From: Tritonibacter litoralis
GTDB taxonomy: Bacteria; Pseudomonadota; Alphaproteobacteria; Rhodobacterales; Rhodobacteraceae
Reading direction: 5' to 3'
Length of the DNA stretch: 64,000 nucleotides
NCBI RefSeq assembly: GCF_009496005.1
Contig: NZ_WIBF01000001.1
Location: 434,001-498,000, forward strand
Positions 42,221-50,521 of the stretch are shown piece after piece. The notes beneath the pieces were generated by a model. That model ran no database searches, had not been told where the DNA came from, and was given only the letters and a program-made list of their open reading frames with translations. Position 1 is the first letter of the stretch; every line of letters begins with the position of its first letter. The position numbers and the translations under genes were made by a program.

Positions 42221-43209
42221 GATTTTGGTGCTTTCAGTGTAGGCGGGACTTTAATTCGGTCAGAGGTCGCATTGGCACCGATCCGTTTTGGTGTTGCCGC
42301 CTTGGACAAGGACGCCAGTGCCATAAACCAGGCTTTGGGCATATCGCTGGGCAAGCCCACCGGAATGCCGCCGAACTTTGGCGTTTCAGTGAATTTATGG
42401 CCGGGCTCTTCGAACTCGGGGGCGGTACAGTTGATACATGGATAGCCTGCACGCGTGCAACTGCCGGCTCCGTTCCAGCCCCGAATGTTGCAATCCCCCA
42501 CGGCCTGGGTTCCAACGCAGCCCAGATGCTCCATCATGCAGCCGATCTCGGACAGTTTGGTGGCACTGGCCTTATATTCATAAAACTCATTCTTGGGACA
42601 CGCATGGTGGATCAGCGTATCCGCGTAAAATCGCGGGCGGGCAAAGCCGTCCAGACTGCTGGCCCGCATCTCTCCGGCGGCCAGCATCATCAACGTCTCT
42701 GTCACCCAATCCGGGTGGGTCGGGCAGCCTGCAACATTGATCACCGGCAACCCGGATCTGCTTTTGAAGTCCGCTGGCAGCACCCCGCCTTGATGCGTGC
42801 CTTCATATTGCAGGCCAGAGGCGTCCGTTACATTTTCACCAGCCGAGCTGACCCCTCCAAAGGCTGCACAGGTGCCAACGGCCACCACATGCTGCGCGAG
42901 CGGTGCCAGACTTTGCACCCAATCGAGCATACTGCGCCCCGTCCCCCCCAGCATGTGAAACTTGCCCGTGCCGTTGGGTCCGCGGGTCACAGCACCCTCG
43001 ACACAAAGAATATCCAGAGACCGCTCACCCGTCTCGATATTGTTCAGCAGGCGGCGCACTTCGGCGCCGGTCTCAACACTCAGCGAGGGGTGCCACAGAA
43101 ACGACAACCCCGCCCCCGACAGGAGATCCAGCACATTCGGGCTTTCGGCGCATAAAAGAGACATGGTGCAGCCGCCACATCCCGCAGATTGCAACCAGAG
43201 AATATTCAA
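42217..43209 (-). CDS. hupU: Regulatory (H2-sensing) hydrogenase small subunit HupU
   Basis: A 330-aa iron-sulfur subunit beginning MNILWLQSAGCGGCTMS. It has no Tat leader, so the sensor stays in the cytoplasm. Other cluster residues lie in HMLGG, FGGVSSAG, EHLGCVGTQAVGDC and TRAGYPCINC. The start codon is TTG at 43209 with AGGAG about 7 bases upstream, overlapping the end of hupT. It has a C-terminal PFAM-typical extension of sensor type without the membrane helix of HupS. Confidence 0.95.
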   Translation of the reverse strand: MNILWLQSAGCGGCTMSLLCAESPNVLDLLSGAGLSFLWHPSLSVETGAEVRRLLNNIETGERSLDILCVEGAVTRGPNGTGKFHMLGGTGRSMLDWVQSLAPLAQHVVAVGTCAAFGGVSSAGENVTDASGLQYEGTHQGGVLPADFKSRSGLPVINVAGCPTHPDWVTETLMMLAAGEMRASSLDGFARPRFYADTLIHHACPKNEFYEYKASATKLSEIGCMMEHLGCVGTQAVGDCNIRGWNGAGSCTRAGYPCINCTAPEFEEPGHKFTETPKFGGIPVGLPSDMPKAWFMALASLSKAATPKRIGANATSDRIKVPPTLKAPKS

Positions 43210-44561
43210 AGAGTCTCTCCTCGTGGCAGATCCAAACGGAAACAGGCCCCGCGTTCAGTTTGCGGCAACAGCGTGAGCGTTCCACCGTGTTCCTCTGCGA
43301 TCTTGTGGGAAATCGAAAGTCCAAGCCCGGTTCCATCCCCCACTGGTTTTGTCGTGAAGAACGGATCGAATATGGCACTGCGCAGTTCATCCGCAATCCC
43401 CGGCCCATTGTCACAGACCGTAAGCATGGCGCGACCTTCACAATAAGTGAGATCCATGGTTATTTCCAAAGTATTATCAAGTGTTTCGTAGCCATTCATC
43501 GCATCAACAGCATTTTGAACAAGGTTCATGACAACCTGTTGCACGTGCCCCGGACGCCCTAGAGCGATACACCGGGCTTCGCCTTTGAACATGATGCGAA
43601 TTTCGGATTTTGTCCCGCGCTTGACCCATTCCGCAGCGACACGCGCCGTATCCGTCAGATCAAACGGTGCAAAATCGCCCGATCCGTCGGCCGACAAGCG
43701 CCGAAGGTCTTCGACAATGCTGCGCACCCGTTCGGAGCCATCACGCGCACCTTCAATTGCAGTTCGCAAGTTCCTGAGATCACGGTCTAATTTCAGAGTT
43801 TTTCGCAGTTCGATCAAATCTTCCCGCGCCGCACCAGCCTGCACCTGATCGAAATAGGTTTCGAAACGATCCAGATATTTTTCAAGCGCATGGGTATTGG
43901 CATAAACAAAGCTGATTGGATTGTTCAGCTCATGTGCAACACCGGCCAGCAACCGACCCAGAGAGGCCAGTTTTTCGTTTCGCACCAGTTGCATCTGGGC
44001 CTGTTTTAAATCCTCGTGGCTTTGTTCCAGCTTGGAAAACGCCCGCCGCAGGACCCCCAAAGGCCGACCAGTTAGAACAAATCCCGTGACCCGGCGACGC
44101 TTATCCAGTCGCGGTGCCAGTTTGAATTCCACAGGTTCCGCGCCCGACGGTGTGCGCAGATTGGCTTCAAAGGTTACCTCCTGTTTGAGAGCACCAACCT
44201 CTGCCAACCCGTCCAGCAATATCTGTTTGTGCTCTTCCGTGACGAAATCCACGATATCGCAGCCAATCAGCTGATCCGGTGTCAGCCCCACCACCGCCGA
44301 AAACGAGGCGCTGACCTCGGCCATACTGCGATCCTTTGAAGTCACCACCAGATAGTCACTGATCGAAGCCATGACCGATGACAGGAACGACCGAAGCTGC
44401 AACATCTCTGCGTTGCGCGCTTCCAGTTGCTCCTGATAGTCGATCATCTCCGCATAGGTTTTGTCGACGGCCTGAAGGACGTCGTTCCATGCTTCTTCTC
44501 CAAGATCGAGTGAGTTTTCGATGGCTCTACCTCCGGGACGGATCTGCACGACCCAAGGCAA
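43206..44561 (-). CDS. hupT: Hydrogenase sensor histidine kinase HupT
   Basis: A soluble PAS-containing histidine kinase: coiled-coil N-terminus, PAS domain (about residues 55-170), phospho-acceptor H210 in VAHELNNPISF (numbered from 44561), and an ATPase domain with NGPGIADELRS, GTGLGLSIS. HupT phosphorylates HupR and represses hupSL without H2. The frame opens at a TTG (44561) with a poor ribosome site. GGAGG lies 7 bases before an ATC codon at 44522, where the family-like ENSLDLGEEAWNDVLQ begins, so an ATC start (438 aa) is likely. Confidence 0.94.
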   Translation of the reverse strand: MPWVVQIRPGGRAIENSLDLGEEAWNDVLQAVDKTYAEMIDYQEQLEARNAEMLQLRSFLSSVMASISDYLVVTSKDRSMAEVSASFSAVVGLTPDQLIGCDIVDFVTEEHKQILLDGLAEVGALKQEVTFEANLRTPSGAEPVEFKLAPRLDKRRRVTGFVLTGRPLGVLRRAFSKLEQSHEDLKQAQMQLVRNEKLASLGRLLAGVAHELNNPISFVYANTHALEKYLDRFETYFDQVQAGAAREDLIELRKTLKLDRDLRNLRTAIEGARDGSERVRSIVEDLRRLSADGSGDFAPFDLTDTARVAAEWVKRGTKSEIRIMFKGEARCIALGRPGHVQQVVMNLVQNAVDAMNGYETLDNTLEITMDLTYCEGRAMLTVCDNGPGIADELRSAIFDPFFTTKPVGDGTGLGLSISHKIAEEHGGTLTLLPQTERGACFRLDLPRGETL

Positions 44562-44622
44562 AGCCTAAGACATTTTCCACCAAAAGCAAAACCTTACAGA
44601 GAACCTTCGCTTTTGCCCCTAT

Positions 44623-44650
44623 GGTAACGCCCGTTTATCAGGGCGTTACC
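44623..44650. terminator. Perfect 10-bp stem-loop between the hydrogenase cluster and the next gene
   Basis: GGTAACGCCC (44623-44632) and GGGCGTTACC (44641-44650) pair perfectly around an 8-base loop. It lies between the minus-strand NAD(P)-binding gene, which ends at 44690, and hupT. It can terminate transcription from the former, although no T-run follows. Confidence 0.55.
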
Positions 44651-44689
44651 TGCATTCGTTCATCTTCGCGGTTTGACTGCCTCTGACAA

Positions 44690-45319
44690 TCAATATGACA
44701 GGCTCGGCGCTTGGTGCAGAAAGGTGGCGTTGTCGATCTGGCGCACCATAAAGTCCGCCACATCCGCGCGCCGCATTTTCAGCGACAGCTGACCGCGTTT
44801 TTCCCGCAAATCTCCGACGTGATATGTGCCCAGCGGATCACCATCCTGAAAGGCTCCGGGGCGTACAATGGTCCAGTCCAGACCGGAGGTTTTTACAAGA
44901 TCTTCCTGCGTGTGGTGGTCCGCAAAGGCAGCGCGCAAGAGCAGGCCAAACATGATACGCCGCCACCAGAAATTCAACACTGGCGCGCTGTCACCCACCC
45001 CCAGAGAAGACAAGCAAATCAATCGCTTAACACCAGATTCTTGCATGCCCGCGATGATGGTTTCTGTTCCCATTGTGCGAATTTCCCCCTTCATCCCGGC
45101 CCCCAAGGCACAGATCACGGCGTCCTGCCCTTCGATCGCGGCCGCGACTTGCCCGGCGTTCAAAACATCCCCGCGCAACATCCGCGCATCATTGCCGCCT
45201 ATGCCATCGGGCCACACCCCGCTGCGGGAAAACCCTGTTACTTTGTGTCCATGGGCGAGCAGGCTTCTTACAATATGTCGTCCAAGGCTACCGGTTGCCC
45301 CAAATACAATCACTTTCAT
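44690..45319 (-). CDS. NAD(P)-binding Rossmann-fold protein (SDR/NmrA-type)
   Basis: A 209-aa protein beginning MKVIVFGATGSLGRHIV, the dinucleotide-binding loop, with a weak SDR pattern after it (ICLSSLGVG, TSGLDWTIVRPGAF). It lacks a clear Tyr-x3-Lys catalytic pair, as in the NmrA/flavin-reductase-like group. It probably reduces or senses redox of small substrates. ATG 45319 has AAGGA 9 bases upstream. It is divergent from a TetR regulator and shares palindromic operators with it, so it is likely its target. Confidence 0.85.
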   Translation of the reverse strand: MKVIVFGATGSLGRHIVRSLLAHGHKVTGFSRSGVWPDGIGGNDARMLRGDVLNAGQVAAAIEGQDAVICALGAGMKGEIRTMGTETIIAGMQESGVKRLICLSSLGVGDSAPVLNFWWRRIMFGLLLRAAFADHHTQEDLVKTSGLDWTIVRPGAFQDGDPLGTYHVGDLREKRGQLSLKMRRADVADFMVRQIDNATFLHQAPSLSY

Positions 45320-45345
45320 CGTCGCTTTCCTTTCTTCTCCAAAAC

Positions 45346-45417
45346 TTGACAGCATGTAAATTTACACAGTGTCAATTGACATGCTGTAAACATTGTGATT
45401 GATTGACATCATGTCAA
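45346..45417. promoter_or_regulatory. Palindromic operators between the TetR and NAD(P)-binding genes
   Basis: A 30-bp imperfect palindrome (45346-45375) has the form TTGACA-n3-TGTAAATTTACA-n3-TGTCAA. A perfect 15-bp palindrome TTGACAT-C-ATGTCAA (45403-45417) overlaps the TetR start codon, and a third half, TTGACATGCTGTAAAC, lies between. The repeated TTGACA/TGTCAA halves suggest self-repression and control of the divergent gene. Confidence 0.65.
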
Positions 45418-45995
45418 GTGAAAAAAATGATACCCGCTCAAAAATCCTGACTGCCTGCTGGCAGCTCACCGAAGCCAACCTGGGCAAAGGGGTCCGTATG
45501 TCGGACATTGCCAAGACCGCCGGCGTGTCACGTCAGGCGCTGTATCTACATTTTGAAAACCGCGCTGATCTTTTGATTGCGACAACAAAATTTATTGATG
45601 AAGAACAGAATATTGGCGCACGTCTTGAACCTTATCGACAGGCCGAAACCGGACGGGACAAGCTGCGTGAATTGATAACGTTCTGGGCCAATCAGATGGA
45701 AATCATCCAAGGCATGGCGCGGGCGCTGTTGGCGCTGCGGGCGACGGATCCCGAGGCCAGCGCGGCTTGGAACGAACGTATGGACGCGCTGCGCGATGAG
45801 ATTCGCACAACCTTTGAACAGATCGAGGCAGAAGGAGATCTAGCCCCCGGTTGGACCGTTGACAGCGCCACAAATCTTTTGTGGTCAGCGATGTCTTTTC
45901 AAGGGTGGGAGCAATTGAAGCAGGCGCCGGATTTCAGCACCGAGGCGTATATCGCCGATATGTGGTGGCTGGCAAAACGTGGGTTCCTTACCTAA
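45411..45995 (+). CDS. TetR-family transcriptional repressor
   Basis: The 194-aa protein has the N-terminal helix-turn-helix MSDIAKTAGVSRQALYLHF (residues about 26-44), then an all-helical ligand/dimer domain that I cannot assign to a ligand class. Start: ATG 45411; the frame opens four codons earlier at a TTG. Operators overlap the start codon. The last codons form one arm of a 15-bp terminator hairpin. Confidence 0.92.
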   Translation: MSSEKNDTRSKILTACWQLTEANLGKGVRMSDIAKTAGVSRQALYLHFENRADLLIATTKFIDEEQNIGARLEPYRQAETGRDKLRELITFWANQMEIIQGMARALLALRATDPEASAAWNERMDALRDEIRTTFEQIEAEGDLAPGWTVDSATNLLWSAMSFQGWEQLKQAPDFSTEAYIADMWWLAKRGFLT

Positions 45996-46009
45996 AGGAA
46001 CCCACGTTT
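45975..46009. terminator. Bidirectional terminator overlapping the TetR stop codon
   Basis: Perfect 15-bp arms AAACGTGGGTTCCTT/AAGGAACCCACGTTT with a 5-base loop contain the last TetR codons and its TAA. A/T-rich ends on both strands fit termination of the convergent aroB as well, whose stop codon is 10 bases beyond. Confidence 0.85.
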
Positions 46010-46018
46010 ATCAAACCT

Positions 46019-47122
46019 TTACATCGCGTCTTTGACAACCTGCGCGACGGCATCCCGCGGCACATCGGCCGTTACAAAACTGTTGCCGATGCTGCGCGCC
46101 AGGATAAACCGCAGCTGACCGTCGACCACTTTTTTGTCCTGCGCCATAAGATCAACCAGGGCTTCGGCGTCGGGCAGATCACCGGGGATGTCGCGGATGT
46201 CGGTCATCATTTGCATGTCCTTCAAATGCGCCCGCACACGACTGGGGGCTTCTTGGCTGCACAGCCCCAATCGCGCCGAAAGCTCAAACGCCAGCGCACA
46301 GCCAATGGCGACCCCTTCGCCGTGTTTCAGCCGGTCCGAGTATCCGGTTGCGGCCTCTAACGCGTGGCAGAAGGTATGCCCCAGGTTCAACAGCGCCCGG
46401 TCGCCCTGCTCTGTCTCATCCCGTGCGACGATGTCGGCCTTCATCTGGACAGACCGCGTCACCGCCTCAACCCGCTTGTCCATGTCGCCTGCGGCAAGAG
46501 CCGGACCATTGACCTCCAGCCAATTGAAAAACTCTGCATCCCCCAGCAGGCCATATTTGACCACTTCGCCATAGCCTGCCAAAAAATCGCGCGCTTCCAA
46601 AGTGCCCAGCACTTCGGTGTCAGCCAGAACCAGCGACGGTTGGTGAAACGATCCCACCAGGTTTTTCCCGTGCGACGTGTTGATGCCCGTTTTGCCGCCG
46701 ACCGAACTGTCCACCTGAGCCAAAAGGCTGGTGGGAATCTGAACAAAGCGCACCCCGCGACGCAGAACAGCCGCAGCAAAACCCACCAAATCGCCAATCA
46801 CACCACCGCCAAAGGCAATGACCACATCGTTGCGTTCGACCTTTTTGTCCAAGAGCCATTCAACAGCCCGCGTAAACTGGGGCCAACCTTTGGTGCTTTC
46901 CCCCTCGGGCAGCGCCAGCGCCTCCATTTCCACACCGGCTGCGGCAAGCCCCGCGCGCAAGGCATCCAGATGCAAACGGGCCACCGTTTCGTCGGTGATC
47001 ACCGCAACCTTTGGGCGGCGCAACAACGGCAGAATCCGCGCGCCTGCCTCAGGGATCAAACCAGGGCCAACACTGACATCATAAGATCGTTCGCCCAATT
47101 CGACATGAACTGTCTGTTCCAT
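46019..47122 (-). CDS. aroB: 3-dehydroquinate synthase AroB
   Basis: The 367-aa NAD+-dependent enzyme of the shikimate pathway cyclises DAHP. Motifs: YDVSVGPGLI at the N-terminus, GGGVIGDLVGFAAA near 105, GKTGINTSHGKNLVG, and metal-binding LNLGHTFCHALE near 245 and HGEGVAIG. The ATG at 47122 overlaps the aroK stop by one base with GGAAG upstream; the in-frame ATG at 47131 is also possible. It is coupled with aroK. Confidence 0.97.
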   Translation of the reverse strand: MEQTVHVELGERSYDVSVGPGLIPEAGARILPLLRRPKVAVITDETVARLHLDALRAGLAAAGVEMEALALPEGESTKGWPQFTRAVEWLLDKKVERNDVVIAFGGGVIGDLVGFAAAVLRRGVRFVQIPTSLLAQVDSSVGGKTGINTSHGKNLVGSFHQPSLVLADTEVLGTLEARDFLAGYGEVVKYGLLGDAEFFNWLEVNGPALAAGDMDKRVEAVTRSVQMKADIVARDETEQGDRALLNLGHTFCHALEAATGYSDRLKHGEGVAIGCALAFELSARLGLCSQEAPSRVRAHLKDMQMMTDIRDIPGDLPDAEALVDLMAQDKKVVDGQLRFILARSIGNSFVTADVPRDAVAQVVKDAM

Positions 47123-47709
47123 CACTTCCATTCCAATACATCCGGGCGGGCGCGCAGCGCTTCCAAGACCCGGTCAACCATATCTTCGATTGTGCTGCTG
47201 CCGTCTGACACAACAGACACATCTGCTTGTTGATACAACGGCACCCGTTTTTCATAGAGGTCGCGCAATGTCGCAAATGGATCCGCGGTGCGCAGCAACG
47301 GCCGTGTATCGCGGTGGCGCACCCGGTTCCACAGCACCTCAAGATCCGCCTGCAAGCAGACAGCAACGCCAAAATTCGAGATATTGCGACGGTTTTCTTC
47401 TGCCAAAAAGGCACCGCCACCGGTTGACAGCACACCGCGCTCTTCTTCCAACAACCGCCGGATCACCATCCGCTCTTTCTCACGGAAAAACGCCTCACCA
47501 TGGCGTTCAAAGATCTCGGGGATGCTCATATTGGCGGCGGTCTCGATCTCATGGTCGCTGTCCAGAAACGGCACACCAAGACGTTGGGCCAAAGCCCGCC
47601 CCACCGCAGTCTTGCCGGCGCCCATCATGCCGACCATGACAACCGTCTTGTGCAGCTTGGGGCTTTGCGCTGCTTCTGCAAGCGCTTGTTTGTGCTCTTT
47701 TTCGCTCAT
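47122..47709 (-). CDS. aroK: Shikimate kinase AroK
   Basis: The 195-aa P-loop kinase phosphorylates shikimate. Walker A is GMMGAGKTAVG near residue 28, the shikimate-binding DSDHEIE lies near 51, STGGGAF near 95 and RPLL near 138. An open frame to 47805 is not supported, since ATG 47709 is the family-like start. It precedes aroB on the same strand. Confidence 0.96.
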   Translation of the reverse strand: MSEKEHKQALAEAAQSPKLHKTVVMVGMMGAGKTAVGRALAQRLGVPFLDSDHEIETAANMSIPEIFERHGEAFFREKERMVIRRLLEEERGVLSTGGGAFLAEENRRNISNFGVAVCLQADLEVLWNRVRHRDTRPLLRTADPFATLRDLYEKRVPLYQQADVSVVSDGSSTIEDMVDRVLEALRARPDVLEWK

Positions 47710-47788
47710 TCTTCTGTGAATGACGTGATATTCGTCAAAAGGCCATATATAACTTTTAGAAAAGATAGAGAAACAGGCAGAGCACACC

Positions 47789-47938
47789 ATGGGGCGTATA
47801 TTCAAATATTTGTTTTATTTGGTCATTTTGGCAGGCATCGCGCTGGTCGGCTACGCATATATCGGGCCGTGGTTTGGCGCTGATTTCGCGGCCCCTACAA
47901 CAGAGGTGCGCAAACCGGTGATTTTGGATGCAGATTAG
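47789..47938 (+). CDS. 49-aa single-pass membrane ORF overlapping the next gene
   Basis: ATG 47789 opens 49 codons (MGRIFKYLFYLVILAGIALVG, then a soluble tail PTTEVRKPVILDAD). One transmembrane helix occupies about residues 5-27. The last 11 bases overlap the start of the 515-aa gene in another frame. The pattern of short basic N-terminus, helix and proline-rich tail is familiar from Rhodobacterales genomes at this place upstream of xerD, though I cannot verify it. Function is unknown. A weak purine-rich site (AGGCAGAG) lies upstream. Confidence 0.65.
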   Translation: MGRIFKYLFYLVILAGIALVGYAYIGPWFGADFAAPTTEVRKPVILDAD

Positions 47939-49475
47939 ACCGGTCCTCGTGACCATGGCGACAACAGTCAGCCTGCTGGGCGAGGCAACGCATGCCCAAC
48001 AGCCGCTGGCCGCGATTGACTGGCTGACGCCTGAGCCGCAGTCCACCACTTTGCCAGAAACGATTTTGCTGGAACCGCCGGTGACCAAAACCGCACGGCG
48101 TCCCGAGATAACAGTTAAGCCCTTGAAGTCCTTGCCTCAGCCCATCGGCCTGGTCTCGGCTGCGGCCACCGGATTGCCGATGGATCTGTGGAGCGGCAGC
48201 AGTCCTGAGGATTTGACCCGCCTATTGGCCACAGTGCGTGTCACCGACAGCCCGGCCATGCAGTCGCTGCTGTTCACGCTGTTGCTGTCCGAAGCCCGCG
48301 CTCCGGAAGAAGACGACGATCAGCTGCTGTTGGCGCGCCTTGATCGTCTGATGGATCTGGGTGCTACGGATCCGGCTCAGGCCCTCGCCGAACAGGCTGG
48401 CCCAACTCAAAGCCCGGCGCGGTTTCAACGTTGGTTTGACGCAAGCTTGTTGACTGGGGACGAAGATCGCGCCTGCGCTGCGCTGCTGCGCATGCCGCAC
48501 TTGGCACCAAGCTATGCCGAGAGGATTTTCTGTGACGCCCGTCTGGGTGATTGGACAACCGCCGCCCTGTTGTTGGAAAGCGCGCATACGCTGAACCTGT
48601 TGCCCGAGGCTGAGCTGAACCTGTTGGACCGGTTTCTGAACCCCGATGTCTTTGAATTTGCCCCGCCGCCGTCTGCGCCTGACACTGTGCGCCCGCTGAC
48701 CTTTCGCTTGTTTGAATCGATTGGTGAGCCGCTGCCGACCACAAATCTTCCACGCGCCTTTGCTGCCGCAGATTTGCGCGACATCGCCGGATGGAAAGCA
48801 CAGCTTGAGGCGGCAGAGCGGCTGGTGCACATCGGCGCGCTTCACCCCAACCAGCTGTTGGGTCTGTTCAGCGAACGCAAACCGGCAGCCTCCGGCGGTG
48901 TATGGGATCGGGTCTCTGCCCTACAACGCTTTGAAACAGCTCTTAAATCCGGAAGTTCAGAAGCCGTTGCCAAAACTCTGCCGACCGCTTGGGTGGCTGT
49001 AAAACAATCCGGGATCGAAACCGGATTTGCTGAGCTGTTTGCAGATGCGTTGACACAGTTTAACCTGACAGGATCTGCCGCCGAGCTGGCTTGGCGCGTG
49101 CGCCTTTTGGCACCTGAATATGAGCTGGCAGCCCTATTGCCCCCCAGTGGCGGCGCCAATAATGATTTTCTGACCGCAGTTGCCATGGGCAAAGATGTCG
49201 CTGCGGAGGCCCAACCTGCGCTGACACCGGTGCAAGGGGCGATTTCTCGCGCCTTTGCCGCCGATGCTCCCCAAACCGAAGTGCCCACCCATTTGCGTCA
49301 GAAGATCGAAAGCGGCCGTTTGGGAGAGGCGATTTTGCAAGCTATGGTCTTGTTTGATCAGGGAAGTGATGGCAATTGGTCCGCGCTAAGCAGCGCCTTG
49401 GCCACCTTCCGCCTGGTTGGGTTGGAAGACACCGCGCGCCGTGCAGCCCTGCAGCTGGCGATTTTGGAGCGATGA
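47928..49475 (+). CDS. Exported repeat-rich protein of unknown function
   Basis: A 515-aa protein with an N-terminal signal sequence (MQIRPVLVTMATTVSLLGEATHAQ), a proline-rich linker and a long all-helical body rich in Ala and Leu that looks like TPR/Sel1-like helical repeats (DEDRACAALLRMP, LGDWTTAALLLESA). No catalytic motif is visible. It is coupled to the 49-aa membrane ORF and overlaps xerD by four bases, so it may be the periplasmic partner of the small membrane protein. Confidence 0.75.
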   Translation: MQIRPVLVTMATTVSLLGEATHAQQPLAAIDWLTPEPQSTTLPETILLEPPVTKTARRPEITVKPLKSLPQPIGLVSAAATGLPMDLWSGSSPEDLTRLLATVRVTDSPAMQSLLFTLLLSEARAPEEDDDQLLLARLDRLMDLGATDPAQALAEQAGPTQSPARFQRWFDASLLTGDEDRACAALLRMPHLAPSYAERIFCDARLGDWTTAALLLESAHTLNLLPEAELNLLDRFLNPDVFEFAPPPSAPDTVRPLTFRLFESIGEPLPTTNLPRAFAAADLRDIAGWKAQLEAAERLVHIGALHPNQLLGLFSERKPAASGGVWDRVSALQRFETALKSGSSEAVAKTLPTAWVAVKQSGIETGFAELFADALTQFNLTGSAAELAWRVRLLAPEYELAALLPPSGGANNDFLTAVAMGKDVAAEAQPALTPVQGAISRAFAADAPQTEVPTHLRQKIESGRLGEAILQAMVLFDQGSDGNWSALSSALATFRLVGLEDTARRAALQLAILER

Positions 49476-50425
49476 CTATGCCTGTGCCCCCCACGTCTTT
49501 GGACTGGATCTCCCTTTTTCTGGAGGCGCAGGCCGCTGAAATCGGAGCCGCGCGCAACACATTGCTGGCCTATGGCCGGGATCTGCGGGATGTTGCCGGA
49601 TGGCTGCAAACGCGCGGTTTCAGTTTTGCGGATGCGGACCGCAGCCACATCGAAGAATACCTGATGTCCTGTGATGCACAGGGCCTGTCGCAATCTACCC
49701 GCGCCCGGCGGTTGTCCGCGATCAAACAAATCTATCGCTTCGCCTTTGAGGAAGGCTGGCGCAGTGACAATCCGGCGATCCAGATCAAAGGCCCCGGGCG
49801 TTCCAAACGGCTGCCCAAAACACTGGACGTGGGCGAAGTCGACCAATTGCTGGAGGCCGCACGCGCCACGGGCCGCAACCAAACGGATCGGCTGCGCAAT
49901 ACCTGCCTGTTGGAACTTCTTTATGCCACCGGCATGCGGGTGAGCGAGCTGGTGTCCCTGCCCGTGGCCAGCGCACGGGGCAATCCGCAGATGCTGTTGG
50001 TTCTGGGCAAAGGCAGCAAAGAACGGCTGGTTCCCCTGTCTTCAACCGCGCGCACGGCGCTTGCGGCCTGGATCACCGCCCGGGACGCGGCCGAAGAAGC
50101 GGCGCAGGCCAAGGGCAAGCCGATTTCCCGCTTTCTGTTCCCGTCGCGTGGCAAGGATGGCCATCTGACCCGCCACAGGTTCTATTTGCTGGTCAAAGAG
50201 CTGGCCGTGGCCGGTGGCGTCTCTCCGGATAAGGTGACACCCCATACCCTGCGCCATGCCTTTGCGACACATTTGCTGGCCAACGGCGCGGATCTGCGCG
50301 CCATCCAAGTCATGTTGGGCCATGCCGATATCGCCACAACTGAGATCTACACACATGTCCTGCGCTCACAGCTGGAAGAGCTGGTTCACGACCACCACCC
50401 GCTGGCGCAGGCTGAGAGTGAATGA
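49472..50425 (+). CDS. xerD: Tyrosine recombinase XerD
   Basis: The 317-aa recombinase resolves chromosome dimers at dif with XerC. The N-terminal SAM-like core-binding domain is followed by the catalytic residues: Arg in GMRVSELV, Lys near GKGSKERLVP, HTLRHAFATH, LGHADIATTEIYTH with the Tyr nucleophile. ATG 49472 or 49478 follows the ATGA overlap with the previous gene. The conserved context and core motifs argue for the housekeeping enzyme rather than an element integrase. Confidence 0.92.
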   Translation: MTMPVPPTSLDWISLFLEAQAAEIGAARNTLLAYGRDLRDVAGWLQTRGFSFADADRSHIEEYLMSCDAQGLSQSTRARRLSAIKQIYRFAFEEGWRSDNPAIQIKGPGRSKRLPKTLDVGEVDQLLEAARATGRNQTDRLRNTCLLELLYATGMRVSELVSLPVASARGNPQMLLVLGKGSKERLVPLSSTARTALAAWITARDAAEEAAQAKGKPISRFLFPSRGKDGHLTRHRFYLLVKELAVAGGVSPDKVTPHTLRHAFATHLLANGADLRAIQVMLGHADIATTEIYTHVLRSQLEELVHDHHPLAQAESE

Positions 50426-50521
50426 ACCAATAAGCCGCATTACCAGGATCTTGGCCACGAACCCTTGATCGAACCGGGGAGGATGCCCATAACCACATCA
50501 AAGAATGGCAGGGCGTAACCG

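Noticed and set aside
49472-50425. Idea that the tyrosine recombinase marks an integrated element
   Set aside because: It is XerD-like in length and motifs, overlaps its upstream neighbour, sits among housekeeping genes and is not flanked by att-like repeats.
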